From Colius striatus (taxonomy: Eukaryota > Chordata > Aves > Coliiformes > Coliidae), in the NCBI RefSeq assembly GCF_028858725.1, contig NC_084790.1, positions 870,501 to 934,500 of the forward strand: a stretch of 64,000 nucleotides of DNA. The letters run 5' to 3'. Shown here piece by piece: positions 1 to 20,514 of this stretch (position 1 is the stretch's first letter; each line of letters starts with the position of its first letter). A model generated the notes under the pieces. The model did no database searches, was not told where the DNA came from, and saw nothing but the letters and a program-made list of their open reading frames with translations. The position numbers and the translations under genes were made by a program.

Positions 1-157
1 AGCCCACGGAAAGGGTTGGAAAGACCTGGGGAGAAGGGGTGGGACAGAGGAGGGGTTTAGTTGAACAGTGGGGAAATGAAGGAGGGAAGAGGCTGCAGGC
101 GGAGGGACGCCGGCTCCCAGGGGTGAGGCAGGGGCTTACAGGGCTGGAAGCAGCACC

Positions 158-203
158 GTGGCCTCACACCTTACAGGGCTGTGGCCTCACACCTTACAGG
201 GCT
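158..203. repeat. 23-bp tandem duplication in PLEKHM1 intron
   Basis: Two perfect copies starting GTGGCCTCACACCTTACAGG, with a partial third. Confidence 0.8.
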
Positions 204-430
204 GTGGCCTCCACCACCTGCACTTGGAGGCTGGGAGGGACAGCACAAAGGTGACAAGGAGAGCCAGGCGCCCAGCGCTCCTCCTCTTCCAACCCTTTCC
301 GTGGGCTCAGCAACGCCCAGGGCAGCTGCTCCCGCTGCCTTGTGCAGCACCAAAGGGCCCCAGCAGCCCCTGAGCTGAGGCAGCTCCCCCAGCCCCTGGC
401 TGGCAGCAGCAGAGGGGCAGCAGCACGTAC

Positions 431-7471
<7,041 letters not shown>

Positions 7472-10127
7472 CTCAGCTGCTGCCTCTCCCCGTGCTGGGC
7501 GCTGCCTTCACATGTCACCTTTGGGAGAAGGAGCAGGAGCACGTCTGAGCAGCCACTTGGCTTGGAAGGAACTCACCTGTCAGGTGATGGACACCCAGTG
7601 TCAGGGCAAGAGGCCCAGATGAGGTGCCACATCACACCCTGAGGCATTTTGCAAGAGCTGAGGGCCAGGGAGCTGGATCCCAGAGCCACGGGCTGCACCG
7701 AAACACATCCCACGCCTGGCTGGGACTGGCCAGTGCCAGGCAAGGCACAGCATGGCCCAGAGATGGACAGGGGATAATTAACCCTTGGCAGTTGCCTGCA
7801 GGCAACCCTAAACCTGAGGTGAGGCTCAGGACTGCTTCCCTTCTGTTTCTACACCACCAGGGATTTAGTGAGTGAGACTGAAGGATGGCACTCAAAACCC
7901 AGGTGAGTGGCATCGAGGTTGCCCAGCCAGAGAGGTGTCACCCACCCCCAGCAGCCCCATGGCAGCTCAGCACTCTGGTATGTGCTGGAGGAACCCAGCT
8001 GGGATGGATCCCCTTCCCCTGATGGCACAGAGCTCTCTGGGAAGGAAGGATTGGAGGTTCTCTGTCAGGTTTCCAGCTGCCCTGGCCAGGAGCAGATGAG
8101 CCCGGGGATTCCCCCACTCCTGGGGGTTGCCCGTGACAGGGCTGCTCTGCTGCAGCTGCTTTTGGTGGGAGAGAGTAAAATCAGTGCCCTCCCACTGCAG
8201 GCAACCCAGGCAAAAGCCAGGAGGGCAGTGGCAGCCTCTGTGACTGCAGGGTGATTGCAAACATGGGACCACTGACTTCTGCCTCCTGGCCTGTCGTGCT
8301 GAACCCGAGCTGTGCCTGGAGGCTCTGTGAGCAGAGCTCTTGATGATGTCCTGGTGCTGAAAAGGGGCTGAGAGCTGCTCCAGCACCAGCTCCCACTGTA
8401 AAGCTTGCTAAGGACGTGGGAAATTGGAGAAGAAAAGTGTTGGAAGCACTTGTCATCCCCATGGAGAAGGAGAGAGCCCAGCAGCTGTCAGTGGGGCTTG
8501 CTGTGGCACCCAGACTGCACATTTCCAAGCCAAGCCTGAGCTGACAGCTTCTCCCTGCCCTGTGAGCCATCAGATCAGGGCAGAAACATGTTTAGCAGAG
8601 CAGGAGCTACACAGGCCAGTCCTGAAGGCTCAGATCTAGAGCAGCCCCAGTCTGAAGCAGCCTGAAGCCAGAGCATCCCAAACGCAGAGCAAGGCAGAGC
8701 ACCCCGTGCACGTGCCACACCAGCAGGGCAAGAGCTCTCTCTGGGGACACAGCCCTGCATGGAGCCTCCTTCTTTCCAGCACACAGCCACACTCAAAGAA
8801 AAGGAAGCTGCTTTTGCCACCACTTGTCATAAGATTTCCTCTCTTGGGCTTGCAGCAGAGGAATGGGGGAGCACAGGGATTGCAGGAACCTTCACCTCTG
8901 CCTTGGAGGCTCGGGGGCTTTTTGGGAGGAGCGAGCGGACAAGTGGCAGCAGGGCTTGCTGGGGACCACACAAAGCCATCCCCAGCTCTGCCCTCCACAG
9001 GGGAGGTTCAGGCTCCTCAGGGCAGCCTCTGCCACTTTCCCCACCACCCTCCTGCACACATCCTGCCAACAAGCCAGACAATCCCACCCAAGACCAATCT
9101 GAGGTGCCAGAGCTGGGGGCTGAGAGACCCAAGGGTGGGAGAAGCAAGCTCAGGGCACACAGGGGCATTTCTTAGGCCCTTGTGCTTCAGCTCCACAGCT
9201 GCACCTGCCAGCTCTGCTCTCCCTGTCTCGGCCACCCCGGTGTGCTTGGCCAGAGGTGACAGCAGTGCTGCCCCAAATCCACTCTCCTTCGCCAGCATCA
9301 CCCCTCCCAGCACCTGCAGAGGCTGAGAGGTGGAGGACAACACCCAGCACCTTCACCACGGGCCTCTCTGCTCCCACCACGACCAGTTCAACCAGTTGGA
9401 TCCCAGCTTCTGTTGGTGGGGCAGCGTTTTCCTGCACGACAAGTGCAAGGAAGCACCTCCCAGGCACATTGCACCTGACCCAGAAGTGAAACACGAGGCA
9501 ATCAGAGCAGCAGCCCTTCTAGAAGAGGAACCAGAGGGCTGGGGAGCACTTCCAGGCAGCTCCTGGAAAGCCACAGCTGATTCCTTGTGATCTTGAGAAG
9601 ATAAGAGATGGGATTGAACCCCACGTTGTTCCCCAGTGGTCACCACCCCAGAGGTTTCACAGAGCACAACATCAACCCAGAGGACAAAACAAGAGAGAAA
9701 GAAAAGCAGGCAGAGAGCTGGGATACCAGAGAAGAGAAGGGAGCTGTTTGGCTCACCACAGTGCTGTGAAACTGCCAGATCTCCTCTGGGAAGGGCTGGT
9801 GGGGATCCAGGCTGGGGCCAGGAGAGGCACAGCCCCTGTCCCAGTGCTCAGCCCTGTGGCTCTGCCCAGGAGAGACGTGCTCCTGGGCTATAAATAAACA
9901 GCAGGTCACTGCTTCTGCTCAGCCAAAGGGAACCAGCAGCCCAGGACAGCAGCCTGACAGGGTGACTCAAGGCCTGGACACGGAGCCAGTCATCTTCCAA
10001 GCACGAGGGCTGCACCAGTCACCCTCTGCCCCAGGGAAGTGAGGCCTTTGATGGGACTGTGGGTCCAAGGGCTGGTGCTGGGATGGGCCTCTCCTACACA
10101 GCTTCTGCCTTCCTCCCAGAGACTGGG

Positions 10128-10275
10128 AATCATAGAATCATAGGGGTTGGAAGGGGCCTTCAGAGCTCATTCAGATCAACTCCCCTGCCAAAGCAGCTCC
10201 CACCTAGATCAGGTCACACAGGGACGTGTCCAGGTGGGTTTGGAAACCTCCAGAGAAGGAGCTTCCACAACCATA
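10128..10275 (-). mobile_element. CR1 LINE 3' fragment
   Basis: Begins AATCATAGAATCATAGGGGT and includes CACCTAGATCAGGTCACACA and GACGTGTCCAGGTGGGTTTG; PLEKHM1 intron 1. Confidence 0.9.
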
Positions 10276-11269
10276 GAGCTTCAAATCCCAGGCAGCCCCA
10301 AGCTGAGGGAGCCTGGGAGCAGGAAAGCCCTTGAAAAGAATTAGGGAAGAGTTAGGGCAGGGCTAGAGCCCAGCCCCAGCTCACAGCAGCATCCTTACCT
10401 TCACCCTCAGCTCTGCCATCACTCCCACTACAGCAACACGGGCATCACAAGGGATGGGGACCAACGTGCCACCCTCTGCCCCACAGCAAAGGGACAGAGA
10501 GCAGAGACAGAGACCAAGGTGCCACCCTCTGCCCCACAGCAACATCCTCCTTTTGCAGCTGACCAACCTGAGTGTGGACAGGCCAGAAGTGCTGCTGCTG
10601 AACCCCTCCAACTCGTGTCCCCACTGCCTGGGGTGGCAGCAGAGCCTGCTGAGTGTCCAGCGCTGCCCTCCACAGCAGGACTGTGCTTCTCAAGCCCTCC
10701 AAAGTGACAACTCCTTCCAGCCTGTTGCCAGCTCCTGTGCCAGGCTGCAGGGAGCTGCAGGGAAGGCTCAGCTTGGCTTTCCCCAGCGTTGCAGCCGATG
10801 GGGCTGGGCAGCAAGGGCACAGGGAGTTGTGAAAGCCTCAGAGCGTGGCAGGGAGATGGCCCTGTGCTTACACTCCCAGTTTTTGTCCCACTTTGGATTC
10901 CCAGAGCTGGAGTTTCCAGGTTGGTTCAGTGGCCAGTGGGTAGGGTGGGCAGCTGGCATCCCTCAGCATCCCTCAGCACGGAGCAGGGCTCGCTGCAAGC
11001 AAGGCAACAAGAAAACAGCTCTTGAAACTCAGCTGGACACAAGAACCACTCAAAGCCTCCTGCAACCTCTGCCTTGGAGTGAGAAAACGTCCTTTCTAGT
11101 GAACCACGGCGCTGCCCCGGGGCTGCCCGTGCTGGGAGCCGCGGGTGGGCAGCCTGAGGGCCGCGGGGGGCACACGGGGGGGGTCGGGCCGTGACACTGC
11201 ACCCCACGGACCCCCCGCGGTCTGGGTCCCCCCCAATGCTCCCCCTTTCCCACCCCCCCCATCGCTCAC

Positions 11270-11340
11270 CGGCTCCGCGCCGCCGCCCGGGGAACCCGGA
11301 AGTGCGCGCACGCCCCGCCCCTCGTGACGTCACCGCGCCG
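11270..11340 (-). promoter_or_regulatory. PLEKHM1: CpG-rich PLEKHM1 promoter and probable non-coding first exon
   Basis: The 11.10-11.42 kb stretch is strongly CpG-rich, unlike its surroundings. Reading minus, it contains a full palindromic CRE (TGACGTCA, 11325-11332), an ETS/GABP-type CCGGAAGT on the plus strand (11296-11303) and then a consensus splice donor GCCG|GTGAGC with the last exon base at 11270. That order fits a TATA-less promoter with a very short untranslated exon 1 spliced to the coding exon ending at 7430, about 3.8 kb downstream. The transcription start itself cannot be seen. The promoter could also fire rightwards, but no plus-strand gene is evident there. Confidence 0.6.
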
Positions 11341-12084
11341 CGCACATGCGTGTGCACAGAGGCTCGCGCGCTTGTGCAAGGGGCTGGCAGCCGCGCACGG
11401 GGGCGCGCACGGACGTGCACTGCACACATGCACATGTGCATTGCACACACACACACTGTGCACACACCCGCATGTGCAGACCACGCGGGAGCCTTCGTGT
11501 CTGAAAGGCACAGTGGGGAGTCTCCAGCAGCCAGGGCCACGTGGCTGGGGATTAGGTGTTGCTCAGGGTAAGGACTTGCTCGTGGAACAGCAGGGGTGTG
11601 ATTTACTGCTGCTTTGGGGGTTGGGGACTCTTGGGTGTGATTTGCAGGTGCTTTGGCTGCAGGGTTTTGGGAGCAAACTGCTGAAGGAGACTCAGAACAT
11701 CAAGATTTGTAAGGAGGCTAAAAGGTGCTTCCTTCACCCCTGCCTCTTACATACATGTGCAAGTCTGTGCCAGCAGCCACATTTCTAGGAAGGGCCCATC
11801 CTCACTTCCCAGCTCCCTGCTTCTCCCTGCCTCCAGCATGACCTCAACTCCCAGAGCTCTCCTAATCTCACCAACGTTTATGTCTGCCTCTCTTATCAGT
11901 GCAGGGCTTTGCAGGGTACTCCCCTCCTGCTTAACCCCAGGCTGAAATGGATGGGTAGGCTTTGAGAGAATCAAAAGGCTTGTTTTTGGCTTCCCTGAGG
12001 GGAAGGGTCCTGCAGGGAGGCTGAGACTCTGTGGGCACGCTGCCTCCTCATTGCTCCACCATTGTGCCATCTTTGCCCTGATGC

Positions 12085-12245
12085 ATGTGGAGCCTCCACA
12101 CCCTCCCTGGGCAGCCTGTGCCAGGGCTCCCTCACCTCAGCACCAAAGGACTTTCTCCTCCTGTGCCAGGGGCACTGCCTGTGTGCCAGCCTGTGCCTGT
12201 TACCCCTTCTCCTGAAGGCACAGCCCTGCCCTGTGTGCTCCAGCT
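12085..12245 (-). mobile_element. CR1 LINE fragment
   Basis: CTCCACACCCTCCCTGGGCA and CAGGGCTCCCTCACCTCAGC blocks, tail missing; intergenic. Confidence 0.8.
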
Positions 12246-15200
12246 TGAGTGACAGCTGTCTGTCAAAGCAGTTATCAGCTTACCTCCATGAGACAGATGC
12301 TGACACACACCAGAGCCTGTCACTGCAGATGTTGCCACTGGGAGAGAAGGAAAGTGTTGCTCCTTTGGTTCCTTGTAATCCAGAAGGACACATCCAGTAT
12401 CTCTCCTCCCTTCTCTGTGGGTCTCTTGCCCACCCCCTGGCCAGGGCCATGCCACAGAACACCTCTGACATGCCCTTTGCAGGGGGAAGGCTGCTGTTAT
12501 CCCACAGCTTACACAGAAAATGCTGCTTTGTGTTTAGTCTCTGCTGGGCTTTCCTCTCTGTCAGTGTGTCAGACATTGCTCTTGTAGAAAAGCAGGTTCC
12601 TTTTATTCAGGCATAGGCTGTCCCCCTGCCTGTGCTTCTGTAGTCCTGCCTTGGAGGCAGTGCTTCCTCTGCATCCTCCATGGCTCCTGTCCCATGAGTT
12701 TTCCTGGTCTCTCCCACAGCATTGGATTAGTTTTGAGGCCTCAAGACCAGGCTAAACACTCTCTGCTGGGGAGAGTGGAAGGGGGTGTTTTCAAGGAGCT
12801 GTGCATGTTTGTGATGCCTGCATGTTGTCAGTGAGGTTTAACCTGCCAGTTGCTTCCCAGGGGTTTTGTGCTGCCTGGTTCAGACCTAAGTCATGCTCCT
12901 TTGCCAGCCAGCCTATGCTTGTCTCTCCCTCTACAGCTGGAATGTGGTGCCCCTGGTCCTGCAGGCATTAGCAGGGGTGAGATGGTGTTTTTCACAGCCA
13001 CCACACTCTGAGCCTCGTGCAGTTTGTTCTGGAGCTCAGACACCAGTCCCTTTGCTAGAAAACAGTTTCCTTCTACCAGTTCCACTGGTCCAGCCCATGC
13101 ATTGAAGGCTGTGCAGCATCACCATCAGCTCCTGACTGGCTTTACCCCCTCCTGCCTGCAGAGGTGCTGAGGGGAAGGTGGACTTGTCCTGGCAATGTGA
13201 CCCTTGGGGTTGCTGAGATCCCCACCAGTGCTGGGCAGGCTCAGGAGAACCCAAGTGTTACCCTTTTGTGGTCTCTGAGGGAAGGCTCCTGGGGCTTGAG
13301 CTGGTGTGTTCAGTTTGCTGCATTGTTCTGCTTTCATCATTCCTCCTTCTGTCTCTGCCAGAGCATCTGTGTGAGCTGTAAAACACCAAGAGAGCAGATC
13401 AGTGACTCGGCGTCACGAGGAGCTCGCTGCCAAAAGACAGGGCCAAAGGTTTCCCTGGAGCAGCAGGAGCTGCTCTGTGAGAGCAGGGAGTGTGTGAGCT
13501 GAGTGCTGGATGTGTTGCAGACAGGGAAAGTCTTGTTAAATCAATCAGATTCTCTCAGTGGGGCACAACAAATAGCTGTTGCTTTTCTGGTGTCTCCCAG
13601 GGCTGTGTTTGGATTTGCTGTCAGAGTATCCCACAGCCCCACATGAGCCAGAGTTGAGTTGTCAGAATCACCATCAAGCTTTTAAACTCAAGAGTAAGCC
13701 TGGAAAGCAGAATACCCAAAGACAGGGTGTTTGTCCCTGATGAGTTGTCCCCATGAGCCCTTCTCCCTGCACTCAGGAAACTCGGGGCTTCACGCTCAAA
13801 CGCCTCTGGGTTGTTGCCTGCAACAATCTGCAGCCAGAGTGAGCCCCTGAGAACAGAGAGCTCTGCTCCCATCACCCAGGCTGAGGGGGAAGATGTGAGC
13901 ATTTGACCCAGAGCAATGCAAACAGCCCCAGAGGGCTCCTGGCCTGGCATGGAAAGGGCACAGGCTGGGTCTGCACAGTGGGATAAGAGTCCTCCACCAA
14001 GGCTGCAAACACGACCTTATCTCTGATCCTGCTGTGCAGAGAGCTTCATGCCAGGTGCAGGCTGACATGGGCAAGAGTATTTGTAGATTACAAAGGTATT
14101 TGGGCCTTTGTTTTTTATTAATCCCTGTTAAAATGAGAGGAAATTTGACACAGAAATCCCTTCAAGTGTCTTAGCCCTAAATGGCTCAGCAGCCTGTTCT
14201 CCCCAGGCTCCTGGTGAGGTCAGGCTCATTTGTCCACATCCAGTTTGAAAGTGACTTCCTTGGGGACCCTGAAAACCTCTGTTTGCAGAAGTGCAGCTTG
14301 TCTCAGCTTTGAATAGGATGACATTTACCCTGAGCAAAGACTGAGCAGGACAGCACGTTGCTCACGCTGCACGAGAGAGTAACGGTGCTCGGTGTCACCT
14401 CACAGCCCGCAGGGGAGACTGGGACACTCTCCTCGTCTCCTGCACATGGGGAGCAGAGGGACCAGGCAGCTTTCTGAGCTCACTCAGGTGAGTGCTGGAA
14501 CCTGTGTATCCCAGCCTCCCTCCAACACATGGTGCTTTGCAGGAGGTTCCTGCAGAGCCTGCCTAGGAGCATCCAGGCTTAGGCATCTTGGGCTTTGCAG
14601 TGTATGGGGCAGGTTTGAGGTGCAGCTCAGCAATGTTGCCAGACCCTTTGGCCATGTCTGTGCTGTGTCTTGGACCCCTTGTGCTGCTGAGCTGTGACTG
14701 CTCAAGGTATAGTGGCACTGGAGAGGCTCAGGAGGCTGTCAGGGGAACTTTGGGGGCTTTATGAGCAGATGGTGCCTTCCAATGGTTGGGAGCAGAAGTG
14801 GGCAGGCATGGTTTCCTTGGCTAGATGTGCTGTGTGGATTGGAAGCTCCTGTGTTTGTTTAGCCCAGCAAGCTGTTCCTCCTCAAGATAGTATTTGACAC
14901 AGAAGATACTTGTAATCACCAGCAACTTTGTTTTTTCCAAGTCATGTGCTCAAAGGAGAACTTTTTGTGCCTGTGTCTCAGGGAGCACAGGCTGAGGTCT
15001 CCCATGTCCCATCTGTGCTTCCTGCACTGGCCTTTGGCCTGATTTAAAGGCCTCACATGAGTGATGCTCCTCTAAAGTCTGCCCAGATCTAGTGTCCCTG
15101 GGCCTGGCCATGAGCCACCAGGCTGGACTGATGCCACTCAGGTGGCCAATGCTGCCTGGGAACCTCTCAAATGGGACTAAGCTACAGCATCTCCTGAAGC

Positions 15201-16689
15201 TAAAGGAAATCAAGGAAGGTTTGATGCCTCTGTTGACATCCTCAGGGAGCTTAGCACACTGGGGAGCACTGGTGGCTCTCATGTGGAACCTGCTGGTCCT
15301 CCCCAGGGTTTGGGTGGTGTGTTTCCCCTGGCAGAGGCAGCAGGCCCTATCACTGGCATGGTTGCTAAAGATAAGAGGCTGCTGGAGAAGAAAATCCCCA
15401 TCGTCATGCCTGTGAATCCAACCTGGGTAACACACAGTTTGCTTCCATTTCATCTACAGCTCTGGGAAACTCCCCCTCAGCCCCACTCAGAGAATCACTG
15501 TGGCTGGAAAAGGAAATCCCAACAGACAAAAGATGTTCCCCTCATTTCTGAGGGAGGTTTCAAGCAGAAGACAGGCTTGTCCTGTGGCATCCAGGTGCTG
15601 GGTTTACCTTTAGAAGCTGGAACTAGTCCCAAAATACAACCTGAAAGAGAAACATCCCCCCACCTTCACTTAAAACAACCCTGTGGGAAAGGTGAAGTCC
15701 TGCTTCTGAGCAGGTGAGTTTGAGAGGTTCTCAGAAGTAAATAACAAGCCTTAAGCTTACTGGGGTTACTGGGTGGGTTTGTTTCCCAAGCACACCCCCT
15801 TGTTTCAGCTGGGAGCCAGTCCCTGGCTACTCACAGTGTTTCCAGGAGGGCTGTTGTCAGGAGCAGTGTGAGCAGCATCTGCTGAGTCACTTCTGTTGCA
15901 TCCAGCTCCCTGAAAAAAACACATCAAAATGTCAGGTGGCATGACCAGAACTCTGCTCCAAGAACAAGCCCAGGGCCCTGGTGATTGCTCACAGAGGGAC
16001 CCACTTCTAACCAAATGCTTCAAAGCCTTCTTGTCTTTCTGCCTCTGGCACAATGAGGTTGGGAGAGCAGTCAGGTTTGCTCCTGGATCTCTGCTCTCCT
16101 CACAGCAAGGCACACAAATCTCTGTTAATGTGGGAATAATGATTCCATCCTGAGAGCTAGCTCCTGACTGGGTGAGGGGTGGGTTTGTGGTGGGGGAGGA
16201 TCCAGCTGACTGTTACAGATGGCAGATGTGGATTTGGCAGAGCAGTTTCGACTCAGCACCTCCCCAAAGAGTTTCCTTTCAAGTGGAGAACAAACATTTC
16301 AGCCTGAAGAGAAAAACACTGGCTGAGTGCTGAGGAAGGGGCTGGGATGAAGGCTGGAGGCAGGAACAGATGCTCCTGGGCTCATTCACACAATACATCA
16401 GGTCTTGATTATCTCCAGCTCAAAGAGCAAAAGCCCAGAAGTGTTTCTTCTGGAAAACACAACATCTCTCATTCCTCCTCAGCTCACACCTTCTCTTTTC
16501 TTCCCCCATTGCCCTCAGGACTTGGATGTCATTGTGGAGCCTCCTTTTCCATATTTCCACTGTCCATAAACTCTCTTATCTTCAGTGTTTCTTTCTTATC
16601 TATCCCCTTGGGCTCCCACTGCTGCTGTTTGAACATGGTGCTGGTTCAAGGAGGTTCTGTACTTCACAGACAGCAAATGTGCTCTTAGA

Positions 16690-17150
16690 GGCACAGAACC
16701 ACAGAATCCCAGCATGGTAGGAGCTGGAAGGGCCCTGCAGAGCTGCTGCAGTCCCAGCCCCTGCTACAGCAGCTTCCCCTGGCTCAGGGGGCACAGGAAC
16801 GTGTCCAGGTGGGGTTGGGAACCTCCTGAGGAGCCTCCACACCCTCCCTGGGCAGCCTGGGCCAGGGCTCCCTCACCTCAGCACCAAAGGAGCTTCTCCT
16901 CCTGTGCCAGGGGAACTCTTTGTGTTCCAGCCTGTGCCTGGTTACCCTTTGTCCTGCCACTGGCCACCACGAAGCAAAGTGTCACCCCATCCTGTTGGCA
17001 TTCACCCTTTAGGTGCTCTTGCTCACTGTGGAGTTCCTCCCTGATCTACCTTTAGACCTGGTGACACTCCACAGCCTCTGTAAGAACTGCCTCCCCTGGC
17101 AAGTGCTGCTCCAGATCTGTGTGCTGAGGTTTCCACCAAGCTTTCTGGGG
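16690..17150 (-). mobile_element. CR1 LINE 3' fragment
   Basis: Starts CACAGAACCACAGAATCCCA and continues through GGGCACAGGAACGTGTCCAG to the 17.1 kb region; intergenic. Confidence 0.85.
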
Positions 17151-20100
17151 ACAGGGATGACTTGTGCCTGTCCCACAGGAAGCTGGAGCACAGCAGTATG
17201 GATTGGGAGGAAATATGCAAATCCAAGGTAGAACAGGCAGGAAACTGCTGTTCTCTCTTTTTCCCCTAAACCTGTCAAGGAGAGGAAATGAAGTGCACAT
17301 GTGCTTAATCTATTTCTATCCCAGGATACAATGAGCCTTGGAGAAATGGCTGCTGGTGTGGCTGCAGACAAGCAGGCTGGGATCTCTCACCCTGCTGTGG
17401 GCCATGCAGCCCTCTGCATTGATCTCCTCAGCTCTGCCAGCCTTTGAGCAGGAGACATTTAGTCACGGTTCTAAAAATAACAGGGAGGCTTTCTAGCACA
17501 GAAAGGGTCAGAAATGCAAACAGCCTTCAGGAAATACCCTAGAAAGAAACTCTCCTAACTCGAAGGAGCTGCCAAAACAAAAGGGAAGGAGCTCCAAGGC
17601 CTGTTCCTCATGGCCAGGGTTTCATTGCAAAGCAAATCCCTGCTAAAGGCAGAGCACAGAACACTGGTTGCACTTGCACTGTCATGTTTACTCCCATTTG
17701 CTGTGCCACTGTGTGTCACACAGCTCTGGTTTCAGGCCTTGTGTGGCTCTGCTGTTGGCTCTCTGCTGTGTAACCTGCTGTAACCTTCCTGAGCAGGGGG
17801 AGCTTTCACCTCAGAGATTTGGGGGTTTTTTCTAGCTCAGATGCCACCTGAATGATTTGAGGGCTTGATTATCTTCTCTGGTAACAGGGAAGATTCTGTG
17901 TGCAGGCACAGTTGAGCAGCTGAGGGTGTACCTGGATGGTCAGGTACAGCTGCAGCCTGCCTTCCCCTGTGCCATCAGGGCTTTGCTTGCTGCAGGCAGC
18001 CACAACAACATGACCAGCACTTGTCTGAAGGCTCAGAGACACACATGTGACCAAAATGGTTAGTTTCTCTCTCAGTTCCTCCCTTCTACATCCCTTTCAG
18101 TGAAAAGGTTACAGCAAATGTGGAAGTGTGGAAAGGGCACGTGAAAGGGAAACCTCAACTCCACTGCCATGCACAGCTCTGCTGGGACAGGCTTGTAGAC
18201 ACCTGGCCTAGGTTTAGCAATCTAAAGGTTCCTTGTCTCAGCCCAAGCAGCTGCCCAGTCTTGTTCTGCAGCAAACAGAAGGGGAAATCTCTTTGGGGAG
18301 TGATTCATCCCCTCCTCAGGTTCCCAGGATCCCTCGGATGAATGGGAAGTGCCTCTTCCTCTCCATGAGCAATACAGGGAGCCTGAGCAATCAGCTTAAT
18401 CCTGGGCAGACATGAGGCATCTCAGATTAGAGCATGAGCTTTCTTCTGTAGGAGATGGGGTCTGGAGCTCCCAGGGAGGCAGCTGAGTGGTGGGAGGAAG
18501 GTCTTTGCACGTGCAGTCTCCACAGTACTTTAGGGAGCTCAGTTTTCAGCCTCATGGAAGGGGAGTGTGGCTGGAGGCCTGTTTCTCCACTGGCACTACT
18601 TTGTTTTCCACCATTCCCCAGCTTGAGATAAGGCTTAGAGGCAGCCCTGAAGCTCACTCACTGCAGCAGCAGCTCCAGAAAGGCCAAACCCAGCCTGGAC
18701 TTGGCTCCTTCCAAGCCCATGTGCATGCTGGGAAAGACAAAGCCTCCCTTTCTGGGGGTGAAACACAAGCAGGTGAGGGCCACACTCAATAAGCCCCATC
18801 ACACATGGGGCTGGAGCTGAGATACTTACAGTGATCTGCATATATGAGCAGAGAGGGGAGTTTGGGACACCTCTCTCATTTCAGCTTCTCCAATAACAAG
18901 AGAGGTGGAACCCAAACCATGACCCTCACGAGCCAAATCCACAGCAGGGCTTCCCTTGCTGTCAGCTTGTCCCACACAAGTAGTATTTTTATCTTTGACC
19001 TGAGGTTTGTGTGGAGAAATGACTGTAGCTGTGGCTCCTCTCAGGCTCAGGCAGTCTGGGCACTAAAGCTCTGAGGGGTTTATTTCTGTCTCTTAGCCTT
19101 TAAGATAAGAAACGAGAGCGTGACGGCGGCCAGGCAGAGGGCAGAGAGCAGGGCAAAACCTTGCCATTCTTGTTTCACACTTCCTTTGTCTGAACCACAC
19201 AGGAAACCCTATAAATCTGTGAAAAAATGAACTTCAAGGAGCAAAAACCCACCCCTGAATGTTCCTCTGCTCCCTTCCAGGCACTGTTAGAGGCAGAGAG
19301 CTCAGTGCACTTCCACGTGACAGTCTGGGGTTGCACATTTGTTTCTCTGCTAAGAGGGAGGACTCATCTGGATATGCAAGGCATGGGCAGCATTTGCTTT
19401 GCTCCAGGTGGTTCTCACCTCAAAAAGTGTTGGATAAGCAGAGCAAGGGAGGTCATTTGTTAGCTTGAGGTCAACTGAAAGTCATCCAGGCTCTGTGGGA
19501 AAGGGCAGCAGCCTCCTGCTCGGTTGGATTTCGGGAAATGAGAGCTGCAGTTTGCCTCTCTGGCACCCTGCTCTGCTCTGGCTGCAGCCTCAAACTGAGG
19601 AGGAATAAAGCATGTTTGCAAGGGGTGTGCTGGGGAGCAGAGGTCTGAGGGATAGGCAGAGGACAGTACCAGCAGGAGCGTCAGGAGGAGCCCCTCAGCA
19701 AAACAGAGCCTTCTCCTTCTGTTTGTGAAATGAACCAGGTCACACTCATTTCAAGAGGGATCTCAAATCACTCCTGGGGCTCTTCCCTGAGCTCTCCCAG
19801 TTTTCAAGCATCAAAAGAGAGGTCAGAAAATCTGAGCAGGGGTTTGTTATCAAATAAGCATTTACCCCCAGCACACCTCCTCAGGATGCAGGTAGCTTGC
19901 TGCCCCTTCCCACTCCTCGTGCTGCCTCTGGGCTCCACTCATCCATCACACCAGGTTCCAACATCTGACTCCATTAATGAAAACCCCTGTTTGAAATGAG
20001 ACAAAGATAACACCCCAGCTACTTCTAGCTGGGGCTCAACACATCCTGAGACTTTGGCTTCCTCCTTGAAAGGGAATTTCGCTTTGAGCCACACTGTTCT

Positions 20101-20377
20101 GTGCCTCAGCACCACAGCTACTCCTGCTGGTAAGACATCTCCTCCTGCTGATCTCAGCCAACCTGAACTCCTGCAGGGAGGCCTTGTTCCTTTTCTTCTT
20201 CCAGGAGTGCTCTGCACATCTGTTTGTTGTGCTGTCTAAACAATAATCACGCTGTTAAGCTGCCTTCCATATATAGCTGACCTGGATAAGTTGACAGGAA
20301 AACACTTCCTCCTCTTCTCCAAACCCAGTGTATGTGTATATAGATCTATTTTGGGGTTTAATTTTAGTAACAGTAGC

Positions 20378-20383
20378 TTTATT
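20378..20383 (-). terminator. RDM1: Poly(A) signal of RDM1
   Basis: AATAAA on the minus strand, about 130 nt beyond the RDM1 stop codon at 20515; the only canonical hexamer seen in the proximal downstream stretch. Confidence 0.75.
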
Positions 20384-20514
20384 GCCCATTTCTTCTGCTG
20401 CTTGGAGAGAAAGGCACCAATGGCTGTGACACACACGTCATTGCACAGCCTTCGGCTTTCAGTCCTACCCCAACCCTGCAGAGCTTTGGGAAACCAGGGG
20501 AAGGCAGAGCTGCA

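Larger units (their letters stand above)
11420..20370. other. PLEKHM1-RDM1 intergenic region
   Basis: Nine kilobases without a recognised gene. It holds two CR1 fragments, an alternating purine-pyrimidine (TG/CA) stretch at 11.4-11.48 kb, and isolated exon-like pieces (15909-15835 and 17989-17932 on minus) that I could not link into a gene. Composition drops from the CpG island to ordinary AT/GC levels. Confidence 0.6.

Noticed and set aside
14416-14487. Plus-strand segment with CCCGCAG acceptor, ATG and CAG|GTGAGT donor
   Set aside because: Single isolated candidate without partner exons or conserved peptide; judged chance.
15092-15453. Opposed open frames suggesting a retroviral or other coding remnant
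   Set aside because: No recognisable protease, polymerase, integrase or envelope motif, no LTR, and no splice-supported structure.
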